Positions 35,745-48,564 of a stretch of 64,000 bases of DNA are shown here, one piece after another. Source of the DNA: Synchiropus splendidus. Taxonomy: Eukaryota > Chordata > Actinopteri > Syngnathiformes > Callionymidae. The DNA lies in NCBI RefSeq assembly GCF_027744825.2, contig NC_071334.1, positions 3,870,937-3,934,936 of the forward strand. Direction: 5' to 3'. Every line of letters begins with the position of its first letter. Within the stretch, counting starts at the first letter, position 1. Both the position numbers and the translations under genes were made by a program. Below the pieces are notes generated by a model. The model did no database searches, had not been told where the DNA came from, and saw only the letters and a program-made list of their open reading frames with translations.

Positions 35745-36098
35745 TATGTCACAGGAACAGCTTCCTCCCCTCAGCCATCAGACTGTTAAATCTGTGACCA
35801 GCCTTTGTTGTTTGTGGGTTATTATTATTATTATTATTAATAATATTTTTTTTTATTAACAGCACTTTATTTCGAAGCACTTTCCTAGTTGGTGAACCCC
35901 CACTGACTATGGCAATAGATTCTATTCTCATTCTGATTCTGATACTATCTAATTTATTTATTTATTTATTTTTCTTTTAGTATGATCTGATGCTTTGTGG
36001 ACGTCTTTGATGTCTGTTGTGTCCAGTTCATGCCTTTGATATGTGTCACTGGCTGCTGTGACATGTTGAATTTCACCACTGTGTGTCTAATAAAGGCC
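35745..36098 (+). mobile_element. CR1/Rex1-like LINE 3' ends
   Basis: The stretch gtcacaggaacagcttcctc ... cagccatcagactgttaaat is the terminal coding sequence (FFP.AIRLLN-like) of a CR1/Rex1-type LINE. The 3' UTR segment caatagattctattctcatt + ctgattctgat recurs inverted at 40425-40485. A second tail-like segment (ggctgctgtgacatgttgaa ... taataaaggccacc) leads into the pentanucleotide array at 36099. Confidence 0.65.
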
Positions 36099-36208
36099 AC
36101 CTAATCTAATCTAATCTAATCTAATCTAATCTAATCTAATCTAATCTAATCTAATCTAATCTAATCTAATCTAATCTAATCTAATCTAATCTAATCTAAT
36201 CTGATCTA
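36099..36208 (+). repeat. (CTAAT)n pentanucleotide array, about 22 units
   Basis: Almost perfect CTAAT repeats directly after a LINE-like 3' end (taataaaggccac). This is the typical position for a microsatellite tail of a non-LTR element. Confidence 0.95.
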
Positions 36209-36734
36209 ATGAATCCTCCTGTAGAAAGGAGTGATGAAGTGAAGACTAGAGAAGCACTCCTTACTCTGACTCAACTAAAACAACCACGGCACAGACCAAG
36301 GAGAGAGGCAGATAGTCCACAGGTATCCAAGCACTTAGACCCACCAGTGCTTTAGTGCATTCCTTGCAACCCCAAGATCCTGACACCACCATCTTCCACT
36401 TATTGCAGCACAACCACGCCATGGCAACTGACATCGACATTCCATCCTGAAGGCTTGTCAAGGCCTCACACAGTTTTATTTATTTATTTATTTTTAAGAT
36501 CGGCTGGAAAAATACTTCAGGAATGTCCAGCTGAAAATGCTTAAGTTCAACCAAGCAATGAATTAGAAGGCCGAGAAGGCTGAAGCTTGGCAGGCAGAGT
36601 ACGTCGTCTCCAGTCAGAAGTACAGTGGTGTTAGCATGACGTTGCCCTGTTGCTCGGCTGCGTGAGTGACTGGGCTTCTTCATGGATGTCACCATGACAA
36701 AAGAACATTCTGAGTCATACCAAAGCAGCCACTA

Positions 36735-37135
36735 AGCCATCAAGCGTGAAGTCCATAGCATTCCAGGCAGAGGGGTGTCCTCCTTACTAACGTTGCCGCC
36801 ATGGACATTTGAGGGGCTTCAAGTAGCAATTGACCCGTTGTTACATGGCAGCCAAAGTGCTTCAGTGTGCTGTGAATGGCTTGTCTGGTTCTTGTTCTGT
36901 GCTGCAGTTGCATAGCGGCGTCTGAGTACATAGCGGTGGCTTGTGGGCCTCCACTCCTGGGTCTGTCACAAACACGGCCCATTGTTCTGTGTCTTGCTAC
37001 GAGTCGACTGATCACGCACCAAGTTCACGGGCAACATCTGCCTGCCTGCTGCCGACACGGAAGCATGCCATGGCCAGGTGGCGCCGCTCACCCATCAAGT
37101 GATGCCATGTGTTCACGTCTGCTTGAGCGATGAAC
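36735..37135 (-). pseudogene. Tc1/IS630-like transposase N-terminal relic
   Basis: The minus-strand frame at 36740-37015 contains GRVCDRPRSGGPQAT, close to the GRPR-type linker between the two helix-turn-helix parts of Tc1-like transposases, with ARHRTMG before it. The catalytic DDE part is missing and the reading frame degenerates. Plus-strand ORFs here are shadows. Confidence 0.65.
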
Positions 37136-37523
37136 AGGAAATGTCAATATCAGATTTTTATGATCCCATAATGTTGAAGTGATGTCACATTCTTTATGTA
37201 TTGTTTGGCATTAGCCCCGGTATGTGAGGTGCACTGTATACGCTGAGACCATTACGTGCACACTAACTGTCTATCACCCCAACACGATTTCCTCCCATCA
37301 CAAAAAAGTGCGACAAACGCAGTGTGCATGAAACCCACCAATATCCCAAACGTTTTGTGAGTAGTGTATTTAACCGACCTAATAAATTGCACTGTACGTG
37401 CCTCTCTTTCAAAATCCTTAAACGGTTGTAAATGCCCTCACACTGAGTTAAAGTTTCTCTGAGTGATGCTGAAAATTGTCTGCTAACCAGGCAGAGACGT
37501 GACACAAAACCTTCTCTGGAGCA

Positions 37524-37525
37524 GC

Positions 37526-37556
<31 letters not shown>

Positions 37557-37557
37557 G
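37524..37557 (+). repeat. (GA)n microsatellite
   Basis: GA dinucleotides with one interruption, in otherwise unique intron sequence. Confidence 0.9.
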
Positions 37558-37814
37558 GAATATCCTGCGGCTCCATTAAATTAAACACTAAGAGGGTGAG
37601 AGGCAGAACTTGTTTGTGTGTGTAATATGCTTCACTGCTTGGTGGATTTCAGCAAAATTACAGGCTCTGTCCACAAAACAAAAAAAAAAAAAAAGAAAAC
37701 TAAAATGGTAATCCCTGGATTAGACACAAACATGCAGTCACTTCAAAGAAGGCTTTGTTCCCCTCATGCTTTCAAATGAATCAGCAGACTGGATGACATT
37801 GTGTGTGTGTGCTG

Positions 37815-37818
<4 letters not shown>

Positions 37819-37903
<85 letters not shown>
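37819..37903 (+). repeat. (TA)n microsatellite, about 85 bp
   Basis: Uninterrupted TA dinucleotides preceded by a short GT run (37800-37812). Predicted YIYI ORFs on both strands are artefacts. Confidence 0.97.
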
Positions 37904-37905
<2 letters not shown>

Positions 37906-40218
37906 ACCAAGTCGGACACACACCTTTGATCTTATTTACAGTAACTGGAGTTTAACTCTGCTGTAGTGCAAGTTACGGAAGAATACGAATTCAGGAGAGT
38001 TTCCTGTGGCGCTGCTCACATTTCTCTGACTAAAACCAGCGGCGGAGTTGAGCACAACACGATCAGAAATAGCGCTTGTCTCAAATTAGCCTAAGTGTCC
38101 TTTAATGTATAGTGACAAGCAACACCCAAAAGTAGCATGAAGAATTCAGTAGCATGCCGACTGTGTCCTCTTACCTTTTCCGCTCGCTCATTTTTTTTCC
38201 CCAGAAATTCATCTTGAGTTTTTTTAATTCTATGTCTATGAAAAATAGCTTCTTAAGTCTTTACATCTTTGCGGCGCCCACTGTGATGCCCATGTCCACG
38301 CGCCGCCCTCAGGGATTCCAACCCTTGTTGTTCCTACCTTATGGTAACTGAGCAGTCAGGGCCACATCACTGTCGCCGATTGTTTATTTTGAAAAAAGAG
38401 ATGTATGTCTTCAACTGCTCCGTCTTTTTCAAAACACCATAAGCGCGCCGGATATATTCCCGTATTTCTTCAGTCTGTTTGTTCATGCCAAATGAAACAT
38501 GATTAAAAGAGATTAAAAATAAATGATGCAATACAGACATCGCTTGCAGCCGGAAATGTACCAATTTATTTGATCAGATTAACATGAAAGAACTGTGGGG
38601 AAAGAATTCTGGAGAAAGGGCTGCTGTTGGCAGTCTCCATGTTCAACGCTTTTCAGTGATATATTATTTACCGTTCACGCTGAGCATGGAAGCTGGCTCC
38701 ATTTCGGACAATGGGGCTCTCGCAGACCAGACTTCAAAACGCTTTTCACATGACAAATGCTGCTTATTCCTGTGAATAACTTGACATTCAAGCGGACATC
38801 AGCGGTGGAGGCTCCCACACACACGACAGCCAACTTCCCTTTCCTTGGTGTGGCCCAACTATTGGTTCTCTCTCACTCAAAGATTTGACGGACTTTTGCG
38901 AATAGATCTATTTTCATCTTTCACAAGGATCCTGACGGTATGTCTTCATATTGAATTATTTCCTCTGCTGCTTCTGTTCGGACCAGAAAACACTGAAATG
39001 AATGTGGATGCTTACGCTGTTCTGCTATTCCACTGGAAAAGAAAACAGCCTTGCTGCATCAAGGAAAAGAATCCTTGCTACTGAATATACCAAGTAGTGA
39101 CCCATACATAACTGTTCAGTTTGCAGCACCTGGGCTCTTCAGGTGTGGCGGAACAGTCGAGCTGGAATCATCATACATGTTGATAAGGCAACAGAGAATT
39201 GCCTGGAGATCTCCGCTCAGGAGCTTACAGATATAACCCCGGTGCAGCACGTACAAACACGCGTATACTGAGATTAGCGGCAAAGATTGAAGGAGGAACA
39301 TGCAGATAATCGAGCCGCTGGGATTAATAACAAGATTGGGCGACGAGGCGGTTGCGGTTTTTTGCGGTGGGATTACCGCCGCCGGTTAACAAATACAATT
39401 CCCGACAGATGTGGAATGAGCAAAACAAAGCTGCCTTCGGAGGATTGATGCGTCTAAAACGATGAGTCTCTTTCACGGGCAGCTTCCTCTCGGAGAGTTA
39501 GACACATGATTTCAATGTAAATACATGTGTAAAAGATGCGCGAGGAACGTTTGTTTGTTTTGAAACGCGCTATTGTGCGAATTAACTTTATTTAAATTCC
39601 GTAAGATTCGGTCGACAGTAGGTTTATCTGAGGCTAGATCTATATTGATAAATGGAAAACATTACTTGTTGAATGAGCTCAATAAAATTGTGGACAGGAT
39701 TTCCATCCAATAAATAAATATATTTCTGGAGCAGAGACATTTTGTACTGCAACTTTTGTAAATAAACACTGTCCATTGGTTGAATATGATGTATATGAGT
39801 GAGACTGACTTTTTTAAAAATCTAATTTACCTTCAATAATATGTTTTTTTAGCCTAATAAAAGATGATTTATATGCTGTTTCAATGTACATTGACGTAGC
39901 TTTTGGAACACGAGTCCCAGCAACTGAGCTGTGAAAATCCGGGCACTGTTTTATGAAACTCATCATCTCAGTACTAAATGACTCAGAGATACTGTGTCTG
40001 ACCAAGCCGTGCTATAATCCATTTCACTTAGCTGTTCCTCTGCACACGCCTCACATTAAACCTGTTATTTTTTCAAAGAAATTTAAACGAAGTCACAGCT
40101 TCCTTCCCCATCAGTGTAAAACCGTAGTCCTACGAACAGAACCATGCACAAACTGAAACACATCCCTTTAAAAACCATCCTTGGAGACTGGGAAATGAAT
40201 CGAATCAGTTAGAAAATT
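37904..40218. other. Intron interval, no feature recognised
   Basis: No exon, RNA gene or repeat family was recognised. The sequence is moderately AT-rich at 39580-39860. Confidence 0.5.
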
Positions 40219-40749
40219 GGGGTGAATTCCAATTCCTTCCTTAATCCGCAGTCTCAATCCTCAACCTCAGTCGTCAATCTTTAACCCTAAGCCTCATTCC
40301 TCAAAACCAAGGGTTAAGGAAGGTTTTGTTCCTTAGAAATGCAGGTACGTCCTTAGCCTGTTGGGGTCAGCATGACGCCAAGTCGCCATTCCGTCTGTCA
40401 ATTCAGAAGTAGAAGAAGAAAAGAATCAGAATCAGAATAGAATTTATTGCCATGGTCAGTGGGGGTTCCACCAACTAGAAAAAGAGGGGAGCAAGAAGCA
40501 TTTACAGGATCAGCGACAACAAAGAAAATACTTGGATTTGTAGCTCTGTCTCTTTGCGTTCGACGGCATCTTTGATGCTATGCAAAGGATTCTGGGTATT
40601 CGCAGAGTTCCTCAAGACTGAGGAAGCTACGTTCCTCAATCTTGTTCCTCAATTTAACTTCGGAGAATTGGGACCGCCGTTGCTCCTCGCAAGAACGTGC
40701 CTTTTTGAGGATTGGGGTTGAGGGTTAAGGCGGGAAATGGTTCGCACCC
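40219..40749 (+). mobile_element. TIR element (possibly PIF/Harbinger-like) with LINE tail inside
   Basis: The left end ggggtgaattccaattcctt + ccttaa and the reverse complement of the right end gggtgcgaaccatttcccgc + cttaa are imperfect inverted repeats. Subterminal cctcaatcctcaacctcag-like strings are mirrored by gaggattggggttgagggtt. An inverted LINE tail (aatcagaatcagaatagaat, 40425-40485) is nested in the middle. Superfamily is a guess; no clear target duplication. Confidence 0.55.
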
Positions 40750-42025
40750 TTTGACAAGACCACGCTCTTCACCAGGTTTACAGAAAACAACTGTTCTTGT
40801 TTTCTCTCTTGCTGCACTCAGAAAATGAGTTGTGAAATGGTGAAACAAAAGTGGTCTTAAACTGATGGACTGACACGCACAACATGCTGACCGCCTGCTT
40901 CCGTCGGCTCTGGGTTCGACTCACGTGATTGGGTGATAAACGTTGTGGCATAGTTCACGTGCAGTTTTCAATACGCTTGCCGGCGTCATTAAACTACCTA
41001 TATGGATTTAATGCTGGCTCCGACCAGGATCAAGCAAGTGGCAGAGTAGTGCCGAGACATGCAGATACACCTGAGCATTTCATAAACAACGCTGTTATCC
41101 ATGGAAACTTCACTTGCTGCTGTAGGATTTAATACAATCTTGTACCTGCAGGCAGCTTGGAGGCAGCTTGGTGACATTCCGTTGATGTATTTGCTAAAAG
41201 TGTCATGTATTATCCAAGATCTGTTTGTTTTCCGCGTGCGTTTGTTTGTCTTCCACTCCGGGATGAGAGCAGGAGCAGGAGCATGAAGGAACATTTAGAT
41301 GAGAAATGAGCTGTCGAAAGAACTCCGGCGAGATGTGCATGTGTGCGTCTGAGTGTGTGTGTGTGTTCGCTCATATCTGTGTGTGATCCACAGGGCGAAG
41401 CCTCAGAATAGCTCGCACGGATGACACAAACCCGCCGAGAACTTGGCTTATTAGCAGCAACGTAATTGCCCCTGAGAAATGTCTCATTTTGGCTGCGGAT
41501 CTGTGTTTAGAGATGGGACGGCTGTGTTTGTGTGTTTTTTAATTGCTAACAACAGGTGGATTGAGACCAGGGAAGGTAAAAAAAAAGGTTGTGGGTTTTC
41601 TTTTGAGCATTTTTGCCGCATTATTATTCAGACTAAATGAGGAAGGATTAAAAGAAAAGCAGATGAACAGAAAAAGAGGAATGGAAAAGCATCTTGGGAG
41701 TGTTTCTGCCATTTATGACTAAAGTGTTTGTATTGTTTAAGACAGCCGAGTGAGAATTATTTCATGATTGCATCAGATATGACTGGAGCAAGGTGTTTAT
41801 TCCTGAGTTTTGTTTGTGCGACGAATGATTGTGTTGGTAGCGGTGGCTCACAGGGCTTCATCAAAAAAGTGTTCTGATTTTCAGAGCTCAGTCGGTGGCG
41901 GACGGAATGAATTGGGGATCAAATCCAATGATTTTAGTGCCAAGTATTGGTTTTGATTTTTACATTTGAGTGTAAATGAAGTACTCTCGGTACTAAGTCA
42001 CTCAATACTATTCAGCCTGTCACAC
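40750..42025. other. Intron interval, no feature recognised
   Basis: Only short GT-rich runs (41347-41367) were noted. Confidence 0.5.
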
Positions 42026-42029
42026 TGCC

Positions 42030-42515
42030 ATTGTAATGATTCGAGGGGAGCAGGACCCAAATGCCTTCATGAAAGACTCACAGGATGCAAGCAATAATAT
42101 TGAATTTCAACAAAGATACCCAACAATCCAACAAACAGATCGAAGAGTCCCAACAGAAAACGTCACCGAAATGGGAAATCAATGAACGGGAATCTGAAAA
42201 TAGAAACAAAATCATGAACACGGCCGTCAAAACCTACTCACGAAGGGTTAAACTAAAATCAGAGGAAACAGGAAAATATGCGGAAGTTGGAAACAGACAA
42301 AAGAGTAGAATGAACACTAACTCAGTGGAAAACCAAAGGATCAGTGGACAAGGAGGATGAAACATGGAAGCCAATCGAGTTGGTTCTATCTGGCACACGT
42401 TGCTTAAGAAGGGTCTGCAGGTGTTGTAGTTTAGTACCAGCCGCGTGCCATCACCAAAAAGGAAGCTCCAACAAACAGGGAAGAGGAAGGAGACAAAAAC
42501 GGAAGTGACACAAAA
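42030..42515 (-). mobile_element. Divergent solo LTR, related to 46318-46930
   Basis: It shares with the LTRs at 14355-14977 and 46318-46930 the order gcaggacccaaatgc near the left, an A-rich centre with ccaacagaaaacgtcaccga, and the block ctggcacacgttgctt ... accagccgcgtgcca near the right. The right end gaagtgaca fits an LTR terminus, but no target duplication was found. Strand is given by analogy to the element at 14355. Confidence 0.55.
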
Positions 42516-43896
42516 TAACAGCCATTTCAATAACACATCTCAAGACATACAATTTGATAACAATATGGTTGAATTACAAGGTAATTCCATTGCACAGAAT
42601 ACAGAATATCTAGCATATTATCCTGATGCTTGTTTGATTTGTTTTTACAGCACAGGCTGATAAATCCTATTTTGAAACAGAAAAAAAGTCTTAAGTGAAA
42701 TCCACCACGAAAAATAATTTATTTTTAAAGATGAACTCTGACGTGATCAAATGTGTTAAAACAGACTAGAAATGTTAACACACAACACATCATGAAGGTG
42801 GAGTTTAACATGAAGGTTTTCTGCGTGTTTTTCAATGAAAAATCCCCAAATAAACACCTCAATGACAGGAGTTCGTTGCTCGCGGAACTTTAGCTGCACA
42901 TTCCGGCCGGCCGTATGAAGAGAGCGTGAGGATGGCTTTGGTTTGAGAGAGATTTAGTTGTTAACATCGAACACTAACTTTTTATGGTCACCGTTTCGGT
43001 AAATGTCAAAACGTTCTCCTCTGCTACATAGTGTCTCTACTGCTTCTTGACTGGTTCCGTTTTTTTACAGTTCCTAAAAAACCTGGCGAAGCCCTGTGAT
43101 GTGTTCATAGCCTTCAGTTTCAGTTTTGTTTTCCTGCGTATTCCGAGGTATCACTTGGTGCTCCAGACAGAAGCGAAGGGAAAACACTCCATGTGGTCTT
43201 TCTAGAGTGTGTCTCTAGAGTTGTTGGACTACTGAAGTGACAGCCGCCGTGCTGCAGATTGGATGTCTACATTGTCACACATTCGATTTATGATCACAGG
43301 TGCACGCAGACTCCACCCCTCAATCCCCCCAATTCACCGGTGCAGTCACATCGCAACCGTTGCATGGGATACGAATCAATACCTTCCCACTTTGCTCCGC
43401 AGAGGAGCGCGAGCAGAGTCGACGCAGCAGGACGCAACACATCCACAATTTAAATATTTAAAAGGGGCCTTTGATCGGTTTGACATTTCCGCCTTGTTTG
43501 ATGTGCTTTACATCTGTCTGAGATGAGACGGAAACTTACGCCGTTGCCGAAGACAGGAGGATACAAGAAAAGTTTGAGATGAAATATGTATGACAAATGA
43601 CTAGATAAATGTGCGGAAGTATGTACAGAGAGGCTTTCCTGACGCCAGTCTACTCCCGGCGGCGCGGCGGCTAATGAGAACATCTGCATCATTGAAACAG
43701 ATGGAGAGATGCGCCGTGGTAGCGCAGAGAGCCATAGGCTGTCAGACAGAGGAGAGAAATATTAAACTCCACTCAGTACCGGGGTCAGCTTCTCTGACTG
43801 AACTTTCATTAAATTGTCAGGCAGTGGCAACCAAAGCCTCAGATATTTATTTGCTTCAGTAATTTGTTTAATATTGCTCCTCGATTTCTCCCAAAG
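42516..43896. other. Intron interval ahead of the third cadherin exon
   Basis: No repeat family was recognised. The last 40 bp contain the branch and pyrimidine-rich region (attgctcctcgatttctccc) of the acceptor at 43896. Confidence 0.5.
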
Positions 43897-44111
43897 GTGC
43901 CAATGCCCGGCTCAATTTGAAGGTCCAGAGTGCCAGCAGAATAAGCACAGTTTCCATGGCAATGGCTATGCCTGGTTCCCTCCCATGATGCCCTGCTTTC
44001 AGAGCCACATTTCGCTGGAGTTTATCACGGACGTGCCTGACGGAGTGCTGCTCTACAGCGGGCCCTTGGCCCAGCTGCAGGCCTGGGACCAGGAGGACTT
44101 CATGGCTATAG
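43897..44111 (+). CDS. Internal exon: type III cadherin, end of EGF and start of laminin G
   Basis: The third exon is one base completing the split Arg codon, 71 codons, and one base of the next (phase 2 in, phase 1 out). The acceptor is gatttctcccaaag and the donor ATAG followed by gtagga. It begins RCQCPAQFEGPECQQ, giving the last three EGF cysteines, then GNGYAWFPP and a laminin-G opening (SLEFITDVPDGVLLYSGP) that ends at DFMAIG. EGF followed directly by LamG is the order found in Cadherin-N and Hz-cadherin and is absent from ordinary vertebrate type I/II cadherins. The LamG domain is incomplete and must continue in a downstream exon that I could not recognise in 44112-64000. LamG-EGF modules in this family sit between the cadherin repeats and the membrane. 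Confidence 0.87.
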
Positions 44112-44479
44112 GTAGGACAAACTCACTTCTCCAAACAAAACTGTGTTGTGCCCAAACTTCCAGTCACAGCTTTATTTCATAATACTCATATTGTCACTGA
44201 GAGATGCTCCTCTTCCGTGTCAATGATTGTTTTTTATTTTACTTTGGACTTGCTTTCTTCATCGTCATTTTGTTGTTTCTTTGCTGCACACACCACAAAT
44301 GAAGTTGAGAAGTAGGAGGATATTTACAAGTATCATTGTGATTCCTCCCAAGTTTACCTCACATATGTACGAACAATATAGACATGTGACATTTAGATTC
44401 AGAGGAAACTTCTCTATGATGCATAATTTATTGTTGAAAATGGACTAAAAATATGATATATTTGATTTGTTTGTTACCG

Positions 44480-44509
44480 TCTCATGATACCTCATCTACC
44501 CGTCACTAG
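44480..44509 (+). repeat. Solo right end of the hAT MITE family
   Basis: The string tctcatgatacctcatctac + ccgtcacta is the right terminus of the MITE family with no body upstream. It could be an old deletion product. Confidence 0.55.
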
Positions 44510-46312
44510 TATTTTCCTTGGACCCATCATCTCTATGAAGGAGATGCAAAGAATTGTGTCGTTCCTCAACAAGTCCCTCAGTGAAATGGAGATTTGGTTT
44601 GGAATGGCTGACATAAAATGTTGATCACCAGAGCAACTGCTCCTTGAATCGACACTTCACCGCTGGTTTCCAGCGAGAGAGTCGACGCCTCGCCACCGAA
44701 GTGCCTCTTGTCACTGTCTAGATTCTCCAATTCCCTCTGTCATGCAAGAATACCAGCATCACGCAACAGTTGGGGCGAATTTAAGGGCACAATAAACCAA
44801 CAAACGGTTATTTAACTGGTTCAGCCTCTTGGTTTGTTTGGATTACATTGATCCATTTTCCTTCATTTTTCCATGCAACAACTGTGAGTAAGTGAGTTTG
44901 ACTGTCTCTGCTTCTTTTGGATGTTTTTATTATTGCTTTCATTCTTTTTGTTTTTGTACACCACCTGTCTTATGTGTAGTTTATAGAATTATGGTTTTGT
45001 TTTTTCTCAAAGATCACAGAGTAGCAGTAGAAAAAATCTTCAATCATTTAAAAATACATCACATAATGTCAACATTAGACTGTAAAATGTGGGAAGAATA
45101 ATTCAATATTTTTTTTTTGTCCAGTGGTGCAACAGTAGTCTCGGTCTTTCTGTAGCGTTTCTGCAGCATTTCTTTTGGGTGGAGCCGACACTTTGGGTGA
45201 AAACCACATGCTGTAGCGTCACTGACACTTGAAAGTGTTGACTGGCGCTCCATTCCTCTCCGCTCCGGTTTATAACTGTGGGGCACGAGCACATGCATGA
45301 GCGTGTGTTACCGAATGAACTGGCAGAAAACTGCGCTCCATTCTGTTTGGATGTTGGAGCGGAAATGAAAACAGATTTAAATGTGTCAGTCGACGATTCA
45401 GCTGGAGTGTCAATATCAAACAAGACGATCATACGATCTTAGATGCCTTTTTTAACACAGATCGTGTCTAATCCTGGTGTGAAGAAATAAAGTCCAGATT
45501 GCGATCTGATTGAAGTCGGCACTGATAAATGATGTTCTAGATTAAAAGATCTGCATGTTGTTCGATTATTATTTCATTTTTGATGTGATAATCACGGAGA
45601 TCAATGTGGGCATTAAATCTGCTCACCAATCCAGAGCCGTCGTGGTGAGGAACAATGGAGGAGGGAACCAGATCTGATGGAAGATACGAACCGTTGGGTG
45701 ACAGATCACGGCGCACGCGGGGATTCACTTTGAACGCCAGCGCTTCAAAGCTAAAGGAGGCTTTCTCTGCCGTGATGTGGGAGCAGACGCGTCTAACTCC
45801 CCTATATCTCGGAGCCCAGCGGGCTTGTGGAGCATATAATTTGGGCACATAACTCACAGAAAGCACTTGTGCCACCAGAACTGCAGCTGCGTGAAAGAGG
45901 AATTCCAATTTACTGGTTGAGAAATTTAAGACCAACGTTTTACTGGGCAAATGGCCTTTATTAAAACCGGGCAGGATGGATTCATTTGTACGACTTCAGC
46001 CGGAAATCGCAGGTATGACTAAGCTGCAGGCTCTGCTGATACGGGCGGGGACATCTCCGCCAGAGCACATTTAGAAACCAGACGCTGAATATGTAAGGTT
46101 TAGAGTCAAGACCGGAGAATAACACAGGGCCTGTGTGTGACCTCGAGTTCGCTCATGGCCCCCAACAAATCCCCTTCCTTAGGACTCGCAATACCATGTG
46201 AGACGCCCCACCACAACTCAGCTTCCAGTAACAGATTGGAAATGTTCCATTTCCAAAATTATCTGTCTTCTACAACCTTTCAAAAGAGCCACTCAAAATT
46301 GTTGTTTTCACT
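44510..46312. other. Probable intron, no feature recognised
   Basis: Following the exon at 43897, no further LamG-encoding exon was recognised here. No repeat family was seen. Confidence 0.45.
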
Positions 46313-46317
46313 TCATG

Positions 46318-46930
46318 TGTTGCGGGTCAAGACGTGGAGTGGAACCCAAGTGCAGTGGTGAAAGTCACAGGAGGAAGGAGCGAGTCAAATACACTATTTT
46401 AATCTTTAACAACAATAAAACCACAACAGAAGTCACCAAACTGTCAGAAGTCCATAAACACGAATAAGAGTCCAACAGAACGCGTCACTGAACCGGGAGA
46501 ATCAAAGCCAAGTCAGAATGTCCAAACAGAGTCACCAAACTGGCAGAAGTCCATAAACATGAAAAAGGGTCCAACAGAAAGCATCACCGAACCAGGTGAA
46601 TGAAACAAACTTAAATCTGGAAACAGAGAGACAAAGCTCAATGAACAGAGAGAGTCAATCACAAAAGAAACCAGGAAACACGTGGAAACAGAGGAAGGAA
46701 CGAAACACTAACTCAGGCACCAGGGTTTCAGACAGAGTAGTCAAAATAAGCTAGCTAGCGCACAGAAAGCAAGAACGAACCAGGAGAACCAATTTACCAC
46801 TGGAACAAGAGGAGACCATCTGGCACACGTTGCTGGAGTCCAGGTGTTTTTATACTCAGGTGAGCAGGGCTTTATTGGCTCCAGCCATGTGCAGGACTCA
46901 CGTGACCAAAATAAAAGCGGAATCATGACA
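46318..46930 (-). mobile_element. Solo LTR (Gypsy-like) with perfect 5-bp target duplication
   Basis: The element begins TGTTGCGGGTCAAGACG and ends GGAATCATGACA, so it has TG...CA ends. TCATG flanks both sides (46313-46317 and 46931-46935). At 613 bp it matches the complete LTR at 14355-14977 in length and block order. An internal imperfect duplication repeats gtcaccaaactg.cagaagtc and gtccaacagaa. A solo LTR implies recombination between the two LTRs of a full element. Strand is given by analogy to 14355-15462, where the polypurine tract sets orientation. Confidence 0.78.
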
Positions 46931-47496
46931 TCATGTTTTCAAATGTATAGAAAAAAAATTAGTAATTTGTTTGCATTCTTTTCGGTGATGGCAAACAGCC
47001 ATTTGTCTGCTGTTTGACTTCATACATAGAGCAAAAGTATGGAAGCACGTGAGTAAAGAAAACACAACTTTCATTTGTTTCTTTTTCCCTCCAGTAGCGA
47101 GAGGCAGAGTGAGAACCACTGCTGTCGTTCAAACTGTCCCAGGTGTCATTGCTTTCTTCCCCATCTATGATGTTAAATATTGCACTACCACTAACATGGT
47201 TGCTAGAGACTTGTTGTTTTTTTTTCATTAAAAAGAGAATTTCATTTCACCATCTTGATGCAAAGCAATGTCTCTGCAATTACATGTGATTTTTATCGTC
47301 GAATTTGCATGACCTATTTAGTCGTCATGTTTTCTTTTGCACATGGATCATATGGAGTTTATGTCTTGACTGAGCCTGGGCATCTGTTTTAGACAGTGAT
47401 CATAGATCCAAATTGTTTTTTTATAGTTGAGAGTAGATCAACTTCTCCTAGGAGCTTGCACACCACGGATGTCGACTCAGGACAAAGCCTGTTTGA

Positions 47497-47630
47497 TAGT
47501 GACGGGTAGATGAGGCGTCATGACTCAGTGTTGAAGGGTTGGTTTCATGAAACAGTGTCCTGATTTTCAGAGGCCACCAGATGGCGCTTTAAAATGTTTT
47601 CGTCTTGAACAACAAATTCACATCATTTCT
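47497..47630 (+). mobile_element. hAT MITE copy, right-truncated
   Basis: Begins TAGTGACGGGTAGATGAGG and runs through ttgaagggttgg, aaacagtgtcctgattttca and a CTCF-like core at 47574-47588 (CCACCAGATGGCGCT). The right half is missing or unrecognisable. Confidence 0.65.
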
Positions 47631-47687
47631 AAGCTTGCGTCCATTGGTTTCTTTGTGTTTATATCTCAAGAATTTAGAGCCAAACAT

Positions 47688-47897
47688 TAGTGTGGGTGGA
47701 TGAGGTATCATGAAACAGCATTGCAGGGTTGAGGAAACAGTGTCCTTATATTCAGACGCCACTAGAATGCGGTCTTGGTTTAGAAATGAAGCCAAGTTTC
47801 ATTGAATCAGTTGTTCAAGTCCAACATCTGCCAAACAGCAGACAGCGCCATCTGGTGGCCTCTGGAAATCAGGACACTGTTTCACGAAACATCATGT
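47688..47897 (+). mobile_element. hAT MITE copy, degenerate right end
   Basis: Begins TAGTGTGGGTGGATGAGG. It contains aaacagtgtccttatattca, a mutated left core, the middle gtttcattgaatcagttgtt and a right-half core AGCGCCATCTGGTGG (47844-47858). It ends within gtttcacgaaacatcatg. Confidence 0.7.
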
Positions 47898-48372
47898 TTT
47901 GCGTCAACTTTTGTAAGCGCCATGTTATTGATTTGTCGACCAGAACATGAAAACGCAAATCTACGTGCTTTTTCTGTTACCCAATACGATTTCCCAACAT
48001 TTATTTTCTGCCCCTTTTAACTGACAGCACTGCATGACACAAAGTGTACAAAGAAAGAAGAAAGCACGCCAGCTCTTTCGCTCCGATCCAGTTGCCTCAG
48101 AAGTGGGAAGTCAAGCCAAGTCCAGCACATCCCAGTAATAGCAAACAGAATGCAAGATCCAGGGAAGCTACTCTCACTGGTGCCTTGTCTAAATATAAGC
48201 AACGTCTTGATAAACACAGACGTTAGCAACTAGAAAGCACAAGCGGAAGAGCAAACTCAAATTTGCAGAATGTGTTTCAGGGTATTTCAATGATTCAAGA
48301 CTTCAACTTCCTGTTCACCTTGGATTTTGAGGTGAGGATTCCGCGACTTACCAACTTGGAGATCATGCAGGC

Positions 48373-48564
48373 GAGTGATGGGTAGATGAGGTTTCATGAA
48401 ACAGTGTTGAAGGGTTGATGAAACACTGTCCTCATTTTCAGAGGCCACTAGATGGCGCTCTTGGTTGAGAGATGATGTGAGGTTTCACTGAATCAGTTGT
48501 TCAAGTCAAGGCCATCTAGTGGCCCCTGAAAATCATGACACTGTTTCATGAAACCCCATCACTA
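48373..48564 (+). mobile_element. hAT MITE copy, near full length
   Basis: Runs from GAGTGATGGGTAGATGAGG to CCCCATCACTA. The left core CCACTAGATGGCGCT is at 48445-48459 and the right core is shortened to GCCATCTAGTGG (48511-48522). The flanking octamers do not match each other, so the insertion site has decayed or rearranged. Confidence 0.75.
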
